Source of the DNA: Nocardia panacis
GTDB lineage: Bacteria > Actinomycetota > Actinomycetes > Mycobacteriales > Mycobacteriaceae
Length of the DNA stretch: 64,000 bases
Assembly: GCF_003598715.1 (NCBI RefSeq)
Contig: NZ_QZFU01000041.1
Coordinates: forward strand, 124,001 to 188,000
Direction of reading: 5' to 3'
Part shown: one piece after another, positions 63,642-64,000 of the stretch
How the letters are laid out: each line of letters starts with the position of its first letter
Position numbering within the stretch: position 1 is the first letter of the stretch
Made by a program: the position numbers and the translations under genes
The notes under the pieces: model-generated
What the model was told of the DNA's origin: nothing
The model's input: only the letters and a program-made list of their open reading frames with translations
The model's database searches: none

Positions 63642-64000
63642 ATGGATTCCAGGATCATCGGTGGCGTGATGCCGGTGCTGGAGATCACGCTGAATCCGGG
63701 CGACAAGCTCAATGCCGAGGCAGGGCAGCTGTCCTGGATGACCGAGTCGATCCGGCTGCACACCTCGACCAAGGGGGCCAGCACCAGCCTGCTCGGCGCG
63801 GTCCGGCGCGCGGCGGGCGGCGGCGGACTGTTCATGACCGAATACAGCGCGCACCACGCGCCCGGTCGAGTGGCGTTCGCGGCCAAGTTGCCGGGGCATA
63901 TCGTCCCGCTTGCCCTCGATCGCGACGGCGAATACCTGGTGCACCGGCACGGATTCCTGTGCGCCACCGAGGATGTGCGGCTGGCGCTGAGTTTTCAGCG
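63642..64000 (+). CDS. AIM24 / TIGR00266-family protein, 3' end outside window
   Basis: 119 codons are visible before the window edge. Opening MDSRIIGGVMPVLEITLNPGD and EAGQLSWMTESIRLHTSTKG, then LLGAVRRAAGGGGLFMTEYSA, match the tryptophan-RNA-binding-attenuator-like AIM24 fold. Cytosolic protein of unknown role, often near tellurite-resistance-type genes. In-frame ATG at 63627 is an equally possible start. Confidence 0.88.
   Translation, partial: MDSRIIGGVMPVLEITLNPGDKLNAEAGQLSWMTESIRLHTSTKGASTSLLGAVRRAAGGGGLFMTEYSAHHAPGRVAFAAKLPGHIVPLALDRDGEYLVHRHGFLCATEDVRLALSFQ

Overview
The window reads as a chromosomal segment of a high-GC mycolic-acid actinobacterium, most likely Nocardia or a close relative. 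GC is visibly high with strong G/C third-position bias, GTG starts are common, many genes have a TAnnnT box six to eight bases before the start codon (leaderless transcripts), and gene families and order match the Mycobacteriales. From about 10.6 to 35.7 kb the order follows, from memory, the M. tuberculosis Rv2427c to Rv2404c block: proA, MoxR ATPase, VWA protein, nadD, rsfS, gpgP, octT, degV, comEA, comEC, holA, rpsT, permuted ATP-grasp, alpha-E, transglutaminase-like protein, PemK-like protein and lepA. The block resumes with trehalase and the sulfate transporter genes at 43-50.8 kb. No eis homologue lies between degV and comEA.

Layout. 0-3.8 kb: an oxidative operon (SDR, diiron ferritin-like protein, Baeyer-Villiger monooxygenase) and a MerR regulator. 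3.8-10.5 kb: a possible operator-controlled leaderless micro-ORF, RecQ, a membrane protein, RtcB, and a two-gene amidohydrolase plus glutamine-synthetase-like pair (a split FluG). 10.6-24.4 kb: the housekeeping block for proline and NAD synthesis, ribosome silencing, methylglucose lipopolysaccharide precursors, DNA uptake and the clamp loader. 24.5-28.6 kb: an inserted LCP cell-wall ligase, an aldo/keto reductase with a divergent MmyB-type regulator, a small acidic protein and rpsT. 28.8-35.7 kb: the ATP-grasp/alpha-E/transglutaminase trio, aquaporin, PemK-like protein and lepA. 35.8-43 kb: an insertion relative to M. tuberculosis holding a Uma2 nuclease, a PrrAB-like two-component system and a large Gly/Pro/Gln-rich protein followed by an IniA-like dynamin. 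43-50.8 kb: trehalase, small membrane proteins, an M48 protease and the sulfate ABC transporter.

50.8-64 kb is accessory. It has a secreted lysozyme-like protein; two Hsp70-like ATPase-fold proteins bracketing an AurF-like diiron oxygenase and its probable electron donor, a ferredoxin-ferredoxin reductase fusion; a decayed pair of type VII secretion (EspC-like/WXG-like) genes; a PLP-dependent dehydratase; a HAD phosphatase; a SigK/RskA-type sigma/anti-sigma pair; a small exported protein; and the start of an AIM24-family gene cut by the window edge.

The least explained parts are the Hsp70-like pair with altered phosphate-1 motifs, the IniA-like GTPase whose Walker A lysine is replaced by methionine (with a perfect 22-bp palindrome just upstream), and several candidate leaderless micro-ORFs. 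No tRNA, rRNA, CRISPR array, intact transposase or prophage gene was seen.
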